Source: NAK82 sp036172345 (GTDB lineage: Bacteria > Chloroflexota > Anaerolineae > 4572-78 > NAK82). Taken from it: a DNA stretch of 64,000 nt. The notes beneath the pieces are model-generated. The model did no database searches. It had not been told where the DNA came from and worked only from the letters and a program-made list of their open reading frames with translations. Location: positions 1-64,000 of the forward strand of contig JASFBB010000180.1 of the NCBI GenBank assembly GCA_036172345.1, read 5' to 3'. This document shows, piece by piece, positions 33,907-41,303 of this stretch (positions are counted from its first letter, which is position 1; every line of letters begins with the position of its first letter). Made by a program: the position numbers and the translations under genes.

Positions 33907-35137
33907 TGTGAAACACCACTCCGCAGATGGATACGAAAGATGTGTTCTGTGCATCCGCCGGGCAGCGCTCATACCCTGTGAGGACGCCGACACTGCCTTC
34001 GGCCAGCATGCGCAGGGTCATATAAATAGGAGGCACACCGCAGATGTTACGCCGATTGCCCTCGCGCGCGACCATCTGATAAAATGCCTCGGCATCGGCG
34101 CGCAGAATCGTTTGGATGAGCATTTCGTCCGCGGCTTGCAGGCGTAGGTAGCGCACGTAGTCCACTGGGAAAGGGTCTCCGAAAGCGGGTCCAACATGTG
34201 CCAAATCCGCCGCCGCGGCGACCAATGCACGGCGGCCCGCTATCGTGGCGCGCAGTGCTTCCAGAGCGGCGTTCAGGGTGGCATCCTCCGCCGGTGAACG
34301 CCCTTCCTCGATGAAGTGTTGAAACGAGCCACACAGGATGGGCACCAATGCACATGGTTCACCGCCGCGCATATGATGTAGCCAGACCGTTGCCAGTTCG
34401 ATCGAGTGTTCACCACGGTGGTTGATCTCCTCGCAGAAGGCCGTTTCCTCTCCGATCGCCGCTGCCACTGCCTCCACCACCTCGCGTGCTGTCGGCAACA
34501 CGCCATAGGGTGTGGCATAGTTTTGTCGCGTTGGCGTGATCAAGCTGCGATAGCCGTTATGGTCAGTGCCGAAGAGGATCACCAACTCAGCCGCGCGCAC
34601 CGCCGCTGCCGCGGCACGCCACACTTGCGCATACGTCGGCCCGCCGCGCTGATAATCAATGTGGGGGCTGATCAGGCCGACGACGGTGCCGCTTGTGGCG
34701 GTGGACGTGCTGTCTCCCCCTATCGCCGCCAGATAACCGTCCAGCAGGCGGCGCAACTCGCTCGGTTCGGCAGGGTAGCCATCCCCTGCCAGTGCCATCT
34801 CGCGCGCCGGCGCGGTGCGATAGCGCTGCACGGCCTGACGATAGGAGTGTGCATAGCGTTCGTTGTCCAACAACAAGGCGTTGTCGAGGTGCTCGAGCAG
34901 CTGCTGGATGATCTCTTGGGGCACATCCAGACCGGTGCGCACAAGCAGGGCAGCGCGCAATTCGTCCACCGCACGCGAGCCGTCCAACATAGCGAGCAGG
35001 GGCGCCAACGCTTGCGACACGACGATGGTAAGGTCGCTCAACCGCAGCGGATCGCGCACCAGCAACAGGGAACGCCCTCCATCCTGAAAGGGTCGCACAT
35101 CCACGGCGCGTAACTTCGGTCTCAGTGTGTCGCTCAT
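33887..35137 (-). CDS. AmmeMemoRadiSam system protein B (MEMO1 family)
   Basis: 416 residues. The MEMO domain (about 150-410) shows GLISPHIDYQRGGPTYAQVW, LFGTDHNGYRSLI, NHRGEHSIELATVWLHH and AADLAHVGPAFGD, with the three metal-binding-type His positions. An N-terminal winged-helix-like stretch of about 110 residues (LVRDPLRLSDLTIVV, LLAMLDGSRAVDELRAALL) is extra to the family core. In many genomes MEMO proteins occur with AMMECR1 and a radical SAM protein; neither is adjacent here. Coupling to moeA by overlap is a notable neighbour. Confidence 0.88.
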   Translation of the reverse strand: MSDTLRPKLRAVDVRPFQDGGRSLLLVRDPLRLSDLTIVVSQALAPLLAMLDGSRAVDELRAALLVRTGLDVPQEIIQQLLEHLDNALLLDNERYAHSYRQAVQRYRTAPAREMALAGDGYPAEPSELRRLLDGYLAAIGGDSTSTATSGTVVGLISPHIDYQRGGPTYAQVWRAAAAAVRAAELVILFGTDHNGYRSLITPTRQNYATPYGVLPTAREVVEAVAAAIGEETAFCEEINHRGEHSIELATVWLHHMRGGEPCALVPILCGSFQHFIEEGRSPAEDATLNAALEALRATIAGRRALVAAAADLAHVGPAFGDPFPVDYVRYLRLQAADEMLIQTILRADAEAFYQMVAREGNRRNICGVPPIYMTLRMLAEGSVGVLTGYERCPADAQNTSFVSICGVVFHNVPMLG

Positions 35138-35163
35138 GGTTATGTCACATCACCATTTGGAGA

Positions 35164-36411
35164 TCAGATGGTCTGGCCCGACTCGATGCTCAGCGTGGGG
35201 AAGTCCGTCTCGCGTCGGAAAGGCTGCACCACCACATTGCGCCCCAAACGGATGCCAGGTGGCAGATGGACGCCCTTGCCGATGACGGTCAACCCGGTGT
35301 TCAAGACATGGGGCAGTGCCTGGTTGGGTGTGTTGTCGTCTCCATCACCGATTACAGCGCCTTCGGGGATGTGCACCTCCTTGTCGATGATGGCGCGATC
35401 GATGACGGCACCCGGTCCTACCCAGGTGTCGTTCATGATGATCGAGTCGCGCACGGTGGCGCCTTCGGAAATGTACACCCCGGGCGAGATGACGGAGCGC
35501 TCCACGACACCCTCCACGATGCACCCGTTGGAGAGCAGGTTGCCGCCCACCTGGGCGCGTGGGCCGATCTTGGCAGGCGGGCGTTCCTCGCTGCGCGTGT
35601 GGATCACCCAATCCGGATCGTAGAGGTCGAGCGCGGGACTTTCACCCAAGAGGGCCATGTTCGCCTCCCAGTAGGCCTGCAGCGTGCCGATGTCGGCCCA
35701 GTACCCCTCAAACGGATAGGCGAACACGCGGTGCGTCTTGACGAGGGCCGGCAACACATCCCGCCCGAAGTCCAGGCGCGCGCTGCCCTCGTCTCCGGTC
35801 AGGCAGTCCACCAAGATGGGATAGCGGAAGACGTAGATGCCCATCGAGGCGAGGTTGGAGATCGGACGGCGCGGTTTCTCCTCGAAATAGACTATGCGAT
35901 CCTCGGCGTCCAGCGTGACGATGCCAAAACGGTAGGCCTCAAACGGACTGACGCGGCGCACTGCGATCGTCACATCCGCCTTGTGTTCTTCGTGAAAGCG
36001 CAGCATGGGGCGATAGTCCATCTTATAGACGTGATCGCCTGCCAGGATGAGCACAGTGTCCACGCGCTGCTCTTCGATGAAGTCGAGGTGATAGCGCACC
36101 GCATCGGCAGTGCCGCGTTGCCAGCTCGCTTGACCGCCGCGCGAGACGTAGGGTTGTAGCAGACGTACACCCCCCTGGGAGCGGTCGAGATCCCACGGCT
36201 TGCCCACGCCCACATGCTCATTGAGTGAACGCGGCATGTACTGGGTGAGCAGTGCCACGTTGAAAATGTCCGAATTGACGCAGTTGGACAGGGCAAAGTC
36301 GATGATGCGATACTTGCCGCCAAATGGGATCGCTGGCTCGGAGCGCGTGGCTGTCAACACGCTCAGCGCTTCGCTGGCACCACCTGCCATAATCATCGCC
36401 AAGACCTTCAT
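35164..36411 (-). CDS. glgC: GlgC-like ADP-glucose pyrophosphorylase homologue, altered active-site loop
   Basis: 415 residues. A nucleotidyltransferase domain (1-255) has PFGGKYRIIDFALSNCVNSDIFN, GTADAVRYHLDFIEE, LILAGDHVYKMDY and a left-handed beta-helix C-terminal domain, all GlgC features. The N-terminal loop, however, reads MAGGASEALSVLTATRSEPAIP where catalytic members have GGxGTRLxxLTxxRAKPAVP. The loop Arg is Ala and the Lys is Glu. This may be a regulatory, GlgD-like or otherwise re-purposed homologue. It follows its own promoter and precedes the MEMO gene on the same strand. Confidence 0.85.
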   Translation of the reverse strand: MKVLAMIMAGGASEALSVLTATRSEPAIPFGGKYRIIDFALSNCVNSDIFNVALLTQYMPRSLNEHVGVGKPWDLDRSQGGVRLLQPYVSRGGQASWQRGTADAVRYHLDFIEEQRVDTVLILAGDHVYKMDYRPMLRFHEEHKADVTIAVRRVSPFEAYRFGIVTLDAEDRIVYFEEKPRRPISNLASMGIYVFRYPILVDCLTGDEGSARLDFGRDVLPALVKTHRVFAYPFEGYWADIGTLQAYWEANMALLGESPALDLYDPDWVIHTRSEERPPAKIGPRAQVGGNLLSNGCIVEGVVERSVISPGVYISEGATVRDSIIMNDTWVGPGAVIDRAIIDKEVHIPEGAVIGDGDDNTPNQALPHVLNTGLTVIGKGVHLPPGIRLGRNVVVQPFRRETDFPTLSIESGQTI

Positions 36412-36463
36412 CCTCTCCTCCTAATGCCTCTCTCGGGGAGAACAAGCCGATAGGTACGCCTTC

Positions 36464-36493
36464 AGTATAGCATGCCGTCGCACTGAGCGACAA
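36464..36493 (-). promoter_or_regulatory. Promoter of glgC-like gene
   Basis: On the minus strand TTGTCG, 18 bases, then TATACT preceded by TGC, about 55 bases before the ATG at 36411. Confidence 0.5.
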
Positions 36494-36736
36494 CTGAGGA
36501 AAGTTTTTTTGCTCGCTCTCCTACGAAGAGGTGCAGACAATAGTGCGGGCTAGCGGCTTCGCTCCGCGCAGAAAAGTCGCCGATGCGTTATGGACCAATC
36601 TGCTCGGTGGCAAATATGGGTGGGATATGGTAGAAATAGTGTGCTCGATTGAAAGAGCCATTACGCTTGATCGGCAACTCGACAAGACGTTTCCGGCGAA
36701 AAGTGTCCACAACAGAAAGGCAGAATTCCTAGGAGA

Positions 36737-37363
36737 ATGGACCCCCGTGTATTGGATTGGGCTATGCGCCTGAATGCCCTGGCGCAGAACGGATTGGTCT
36801 TCGCTGCTAATCCCTATGATATTGAACGATACCGAGCGATCCAGGGGATCGCGCACGAGATGTTGGCTGGGGCCGTTAACATGACAGTGGAGCAGGTGTC
36901 TGCTCTGTTCCAGCATGAACCCGGCTATGTCACCCCGAAAATTGATGTGCGCGGAGTGGTATTTCGCGGTGACGCCATGTTGTTCGTGCGCGAACGCGCC
37001 GATCACAACCGGTGGACGTTGCCCGGCGGCTGGGCAGATGTCGGTGACACGCCCAGCCAGAGTGTGGAGCGGGAGATCTTTGAAGAATCCGGCTATCGCA
37101 CCCGCGCGGTAAAGGTATTGGCCCTCTATGATCGCCGGAAGCACGGGCACGCGCCTCCCAGCCCGTTCCACATCTACAAGATTTTCTTCCGATGTGAGCT
37201 GCTCGGAGGGGAGGCTGTTGATAGTATCGAGACCAGTGAGGCCGCTTTCTTCCGCGAGGACGAGATCCCCGCCGATCTTTCTCTGAGTCGAGTCACCCCG
37301 TCACAGGTGGCGCGCATGTTCGAACACTATCGCCACCCCGATCTGCCGACCGACTTCGACTGA
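36737..37363 (+). CDS. NUDIX hydrolase with NUDIX_N domain
   Basis: 208 residues. An N-terminal helical domain (LNALAQNGLVFAANPYDIERYRAI, 10-60) typical of ADP-ribose pyrophosphatase-like NUDIX proteins precedes the NUDIX fold. The box GGWADVGDTPSQSVEREIFEES keeps the REIFEESG core (metal Glu residues) but has Asp where the first Glu is usual, a common variant in this subgroup. It probably hydrolyses ADP-ribose or related nucleoside diphosphates. AGGAG is unusually close to the ATG, so the exact start is uncertain. Confidence 0.88.
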   Translation: MDPRVLDWAMRLNALAQNGLVFAANPYDIERYRAIQGIAHEMLAGAVNMTVEQVSALFQHEPGYVTPKIDVRGVVFRGDAMLFVRERADHNRWTLPGGWADVGDTPSQSVEREIFEESGYRTRAVKVLALYDRRKHGHAPPSPFHIYKIFFRCELLGGEAVDSIETSEAAFFREDEIPADLSLSRVTPSQVARMFEHYRHPDLPTDFD

Positions 37364-37526
37364 CCGCGTATCTCCGTGGAGCGCGCTCTCGTTACGGCGA
37401 TGAAAAAAGGATTCTGCCGAGCAGCTCTCTACAGTAGGGCAAAGATTGTCCGATTTCTCGAAGAAAGAGTATCATAAGGACATCTCATGCATTCAGAACA
37501 CTATAGAGAGAAAGGAGATATCATCT

Positions 37527-37982
37527 GTGGAAGATCTGAGAACCGTCGAGGGTATTCTGGACTTTGCCATCCGTGGCGAGGAAGAGTCGATCCAATTCTA
37601 CACCGACCTGGCCAAGAAGACCGTCCGTCCTGGGATGGAGCACATCTTCCTCCAGTTTGCCGATGAGGAACGCGGGCACAAGGCCAAGCTGTTGGCAGTC
37701 AAGGCGGGCAAGCAATTACAACCAGCTGCTTCTAGGCTTGCCGATTTACGCATCACGGATTTCTTGGTCGATGTGACACCCGGCCCTGATTTGGATTATC
37801 AAGGTGCGCTCATCGTGGCGATGAAGAAGGAAAAGGCTGCCTTCGCCCTATACAATCAGCTGGCCGAGCTGGCTCCAGAGCCAAGCTTGCGGGATCTGTT
37901 GCTTGCCCTGGCCCAGGAAGAGGCCAAGCACAAGCTGCGGTTTGAGATAGAGTATGACCATGTGGTGCTGAAGGACAATTGA
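37527..37982 (+). CDS. Rubrerythrin/ferritin-like di-iron protein
   Basis: 151-residue four-helix-bundle protein. Carboxylate/His ligands appear in RGEEESIQFY (about 17-25), EERGH (47-51), KKEKAAFALY (100-109) and EEAKH (131-135), spaced as in rubrerythrin-type di-iron sites. It has no C-terminal rubredoxin domain, so it would need an outside electron donor. The GTG at 37527 is preferred because AAAGGAG lies nine bases upstream; the longer TTG frame from 37446 adds unlike sequence. The adjacent disulfide oxidoreductase suggests an oxidative-stress pair. Confidence 0.85.
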   Translation: MEDLRTVEGILDFAIRGEEESIQFYTDLAKKTVRPGMEHIFLQFADEERGHKAKLLAVKAGKQLQPAASRLADLRITDFLVDVTPGPDLDYQGALIVAMKKEKAAFALYNQLAELAPEPSLRDLLLALAQEEAKHKLRFEIEYDHVVLKDN

Positions 37983-38048
37983 CCCTTGTGCGGTATGTGC
38001 TTCGCTTATTCGGTGGTCTGAGAGATCTCTCGAATGAGGTGTGTGCCT

Positions 38049-38705
38049 ATGGGATTGTTGAAGGAACAGGATAAGAGTGTGCTTCGCCAGGCGTTTCAAG
38101 CGTTGCAGCAGCCGGTCAAGCTGGTCGTTTTCACCCAGCCGATGGAATGCATGTACTGCCGCGAGACGCGCGAAATTGCCGAAGAGGTCGCGGAGCTTTC
38201 GGACAAGATCTCGCTGGAAGTATTTGACTTCATCCAAGATCGCGAGGCGGTTGATCGCTATACGATTCGGCGCATCCCGGCCATCGTGGTGATGCGCGGC
38301 GGGGATCAGCCCAAGGATTTCGGCATCCGCTTCTATGGCATCCCGGCCGGTTATGAGTTCACCCCTTTTATAGAGGATATCCTCATGGTATCGCGCGGGG
38401 ACTCTGGCCTCAGCGAGGCGGGTCGGGCGCTGCTGGCGGAACTGACCAAGCCCTTGCACATCCAGGTGTTTGTGGCGCCTACCTGTCCGTATTGTCCCCA
38501 GGCGGTGCGCCTGGCCCATCAGATGGCGTTGCAAAGCGACCTAGTGCAGGCAGATATGATCGAAATCACCGAGTTTCCCCACCTGGCGCTCTTCTATCAG
38601 GTGCAAGGCGTGCCGCGCACGGTGATCAATGACAGGATCAAGGTCGAGGGGGCTGTTCCAGAAGCTGCTATGCTGGAGTGGATCAGGGAAGCGATGCGCT
38701 CATAG
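38049..38705 (+). CDS. Protein disulfide oxidoreductase, two thioredoxin folds
   Basis: 218 residues with two glutaredoxin/thioredoxin-like units. The first has CMYC (34-37), the second CPYC near 147. Each is followed by a cis-Pro segment (RRIPAIVV and QGVPRTVI). This two-domain PDO layout is typical of thermophilic archaea and bacteria, where it keeps cytosolic proteins' disulfides or reduces peroxiredoxins. GAGGTG precedes the ATG at 38049. It follows the rubrerythrin-like gene by 66 bases on the same strand. Confidence 0.9.
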   Translation: MGLLKEQDKSVLRQAFQALQQPVKLVVFTQPMECMYCRETREIAEEVAELSDKISLEVFDFIQDREAVDRYTIRRIPAIVVMRGGDQPKDFGIRFYGIPAGYEFTPFIEDILMVSRGDSGLSEAGRALLAELTKPLHIQVFVAPTCPYCPQAVRLAHQMALQSDLVQADMIEITEFPHLALFYQVQGVPRTVINDRIKVEGAVPEAAMLEWIREAMRS

Positions 38706-38711
38706 TGCGCT

Positions 38712-38903
38712 GTGGGGTTCGGAGACGGTCAGCGGTGGATGACGGTTTCCATCGGAAACCATCGCTTTGCAGCGGGCGAGCACAAGCGCATCGTGGTCAA
38801 GATCGTGAACGACCGGGGGATCGAGGGCCTGAAGGCAAGGGACCTTCAGGGTGAGGTCGTTTGGCATCGAAATGCTCTATCTGTCCAAACGTGTGCCTGC
38901 TAA
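38712..38903 (+). pseudogene. Possible 3' remnant of an adenine-specific DNA methylase
   Basis: A short open stretch contains NHRFAAGEHKRIVVKIVNDR, resembling the C-terminal end of adenine-specific methylases of type III-like restriction-modification systems (recognition from memory). It has no start, no catalytic domain and lies just before a broken restriction-helicase start, the order expected for such a locus. Confidence 0.35.
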
Positions 38904-38936
38904 TCGGTGCCCCAGGCGGACTGAGGAAATACGGGT

Positions 38937-39153
38937 ATGGCCCGCACCCCCATTGACCACTTGATCATCAACTCGCTTTATGAAGAGCCGGCGTGCCACT
39001 GGCGCTACGTGCACCTTTGATTAGGTGGAAGGCCGCTGCACGACGGGCTACGTGGTGGTTACGCCTGGTTCAAAGCCCTTTGACGACCCCGGCATCTTCG
39101 TCGAGATTCCGCTGGTCAATTAGATCCGCCCGCGTGTCAAGGCCTGGCGCGGG
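38937..39153 (+). pseudogene. Remnant of a type III-like restriction helicase N-terminus
   Basis: The frame starts ATG at 38937 and reads ARTPIDHLIINSLYEEP, then hits TGA at 39018. In the +1 frame from about 39013 the homology resumes: VEGR at 39025 after a TAG, then TGYVVVTPGSKPFDDPGIF, VEIPLVN, a second TAG, and IRPRVKAWR. This is the well-conserved N-terminus of a DEAD/DEAH restriction endonuclease family (BPTD_3080 type). A deletion, a frameshift and two in-frame stops show decay; the helicase body is gone. Confidence 0.7.
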
Positions 39154-39441
39154 CGTTTCTCGTCGCGGGTCTGGAAGGCGGGCGCCCAGCTCGCCGCCCA
39201 ACACGCCGCTGTAGCTGCCAGCGCATCGTTCGCTCTGTGCTGCGGCTCGCGCGCGTGCCGTTAGCCAGCGCCCAAAACGCCGCTCAATCGCACAGAGCGG
39301 GCGCATGGCAGGGGAAGACTGCCGTTCACGCCGCTGCAGGCCACTGCGGGCAATGGCACAGCAGGGCGGGAACCCCATCATGTGAAACCACTTGGGCAGC
39401 GTGACACTCGGCGTAACCCCCTGATTTCTTGAGATCTCTGT
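39154..39441. other. Unassigned sequence after restriction remnant
   Basis: About 290 bases, GC-rich, with overlapping short ORFs but nothing recognisable. It is probably degenerate DNA left from the restriction-modification locus. Confidence 0.4.
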
Positions 39442-40194
39442 TCAGTAGGCAACGCGCTGCTGTTTCAGCACGCTCACGAGCGTCTCCAGCGCAGCCACCA
39501 AAATCATGGCGCTGATATCGGTGACCACAATCAGCGTCATAGCATAGATCAGGAAATTGACAGCCTCTCGGAACAAGACGTGTGCATTTTCGGTCAACTC
39601 GAGTCTCCAGCCGGACAGCAGGAGCGCAAGTGCGACAAGCCCCATGAAAATGAGGACGGGTCGCCAAGCTTCTCGATCGGCCGGGCTGGGTAGCATACGG
39701 TTTGCGACGGAGAAGAGGAGATAGACCCACAACCAAAAGTCCGGCAGCCTTGCCGACGCTCCCAGTTCATTCCAGACAGCTTGCCAGTTTCCTTGGAGCA
39801 CCAGAGTGCCCAACGTATCCAACTGTAGATGTGTCCCGATGGCAACCGCTGCGAGGCTGCCCGTTATAAGCGGAGCCAGTCCGATCAGGCTGCTGCGCAG
39901 GGGGTCGGCGCGACTTACTTGCACCGAGCCCAGCCAGACGGCATCTTTTTTCCTGCGCGGCCAAATCTCTAGGCGACCGGTGCGCACGCCTAACAGGCAC
40001 GCGACGAGCCAATGGCTCAGCTCATGTACGAGGGTGCCCGGCAGGAAAATGACAAAGAACATCCATAGAGCCACCTCGCGGTGGCCCGTGATCAAATATG
40101 CCAGGCCCTGCAAATGCGCTTCAAGCCAGCGATGCAGCACTAGCATCGCCACGAAGGTTGCAGCAAGCCAGAGAATGGAAATCCAGATTTCCAA
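39442..40194 (-). CDS. M50-like membrane metalloprotease homologue
   Basis: 250-residue polytopic protein with six or so membrane segments. The zinc motif HELSH (HExxH) lies in the second hydrophobic stretch (PGTLVHELSHWLVACLLGVR, about 52-71). A beta-rich GRLEIWPRRKK segment follows, and a second region PLRSSLIGLAPLITGSL sits near 100. A classic NPDG-type second motif is not obvious. It probably belongs to the site-2-protease clan; its substrate is unknown. The next gene on the same strand, upstream, is tpiA (72-base gap). Confidence 0.75.
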   Translation of the reverse strand: MEIWISILWLAATFVAMLVLHRWLEAHLQGLAYLITGHREVALWMFFVIFLPGTLVHELSHWLVACLLGVRTGRLEIWPRRKKDAVWLGSVQVSRADPLRSSLIGLAPLITGSLAAVAIGTHLQLDTLGTLVLQGNWQAVWNELGASARLPDFWLWVYLLFSVANRMLPSPADREAWRPVLIFMGLVALALLLSGWRLELTENAHVLFREAVNFLIYAMTLIVVTDISAMILVAALETLVSVLKQQRVAY

Positions 40195-40266
40195 AATATC
40201 TCGAGGTCGTGTGCTGATTATCGTCCTAAGGAGAAGGGCGGGGCATCATCTGGCCTTGAGGTCTTT

Positions 40267-41025
40267 CTAGACTAAGGTCGCCTTGACAATGGCAGCGAAG
40301 CTCTCGGCCTTGAGGCTTGCTCCGCCCACCAAAGCGCCGTCGATTTCAGGCTGGCGTGCGAAGTCGGCCATATTGTCGGGCTTGACGCTTCCGCCATATT
40401 GGACGCGTATTGTCTGAGCGGTCTCTTCGCCGTATAGCTCTGCCAGCACGCCGCGGATGCTGATCCCAATGATGCGATTGACATCTGCAGGCTCTGCCGG
40501 GATGCCGGTGCCGATTGCCCAGACCGGTTCATAGGCGATGATCACGCGCGAGGCTTCCTGGCGACTGAGCCCCTGGAATGCTGCCCGCACCTGGCCTCCT
40601 ACGATGGCGGCCGTCTGTCCGGCGCGGTTCTGTTCCAAGTTCTCGCCCACACACACAATCGGGATCAGGCCATGAGTTAATGCGGCTTTGGTTTTCTTAT
40701 TGACGCTTTCATCTGTCTCGCCGAAGTATTGGCGACGCTCTGAATGTCCCAGGATGACATATTGGCACAGTTCGGCCACCATCAGCGGGGAGATCTCACC
40801 AGTGAATGCACCTTGTTCCTCGAAATACATGTTCTGAGCGCCCAGCTTGATCCACGAGCCGCCCAATGTGTCACGCACGGCGGATAAGGCGGTGAAGGGT
40901 GGACAAAGCACAACCTCAATGCCTTGCACGTCGAGCAGCTCGCGGCGCACTTCGCGCGTGAGGTCAATCGCCTCTCGGATGGTCTTGTGCATCTTCCAAT
41001 TAGCAGCCACGATGGGAGTTCGCAT
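40267..41025 (-). CDS. tpiA: Triosephosphate isomerase
   Basis: 252-residue TIM barrel. Active-site residues are visible: Asn/Lys in AANWKMHKT, His in ILGHSERRQYF, Glu in IAYEPVWAIGTG, and the C-terminal GGSVKPDN and GALVGGASL phosphate loops. The chosen ATG at 41025 has AAGGAG nine bases upstream; the frame extends to 41079 without support. It interconverts DHAP and glyceraldehyde 3-phosphate. Confidence 0.97.
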   Translation of the reverse strand: MRTPIVAANWKMHKTIREAIDLTREVRRELLDVQGIEVVLCPPFTALSAVRDTLGGSWIKLGAQNMYFEEQGAFTGEISPLMVAELCQYVILGHSERRQYFGETDESVNKKTKAALTHGLIPIVCVGENLEQNRAGQTAAIVGGQVRAAFQGLSRQEASRVIIAYEPVWAIGTGIPAEPADVNRIIGISIRGVLAELYGEETAQTIRVQYGGSVKPDNMADFARQPEIDGALVGGASLKAESFAAIVKATLV

Positions 41026-41303
41026 AGCCATTTGCTCCTTAGGATACAATGGGGTATTGTATGCCGAAAATGCTACCATAGTCTGCTCAATATAGCCAAT
41101 GTGGAATGGGAACGAGAAAGCTTGTGCCCCTCTTTTGACAAGCGTCTATGGTCATGCTACCATCTTCGCAGCTTCGACACGTTCTGGACAGGCAATGTAC
41201 GGCGGAAATCCTTTCTCAATCCATTCCCCATCTCGTAGTCACCACACTTGCAAGCGAGCGCTATGAAAGCGGTTCGAGACAAAAACGAAAGGGAGAGGCT
41301 GCT
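41026..41303. other. Divergent region between tpiA and fhs
   Basis: 278 bases. The fhs promoter (41135-41163) leaves a leader of about 135 bases. For tpiA a TACAAT-like -10 is possible but without a good -35. Nothing else recognised. Confidence 0.5.
41135..41163 (+). promoter_or_regulatory. Promoter of fhs
   Basis: Perfect TTGACA, 17 bases, TACCAT; about 140 bases before the fhs ATG. Confidence 0.55.

Noticed and set aside
36531..36773. 80-codon ORF before the NUDIX gene
   Set aside because: No family resemblance, and it runs into the NUDIX start in another frame; more likely non-coding.
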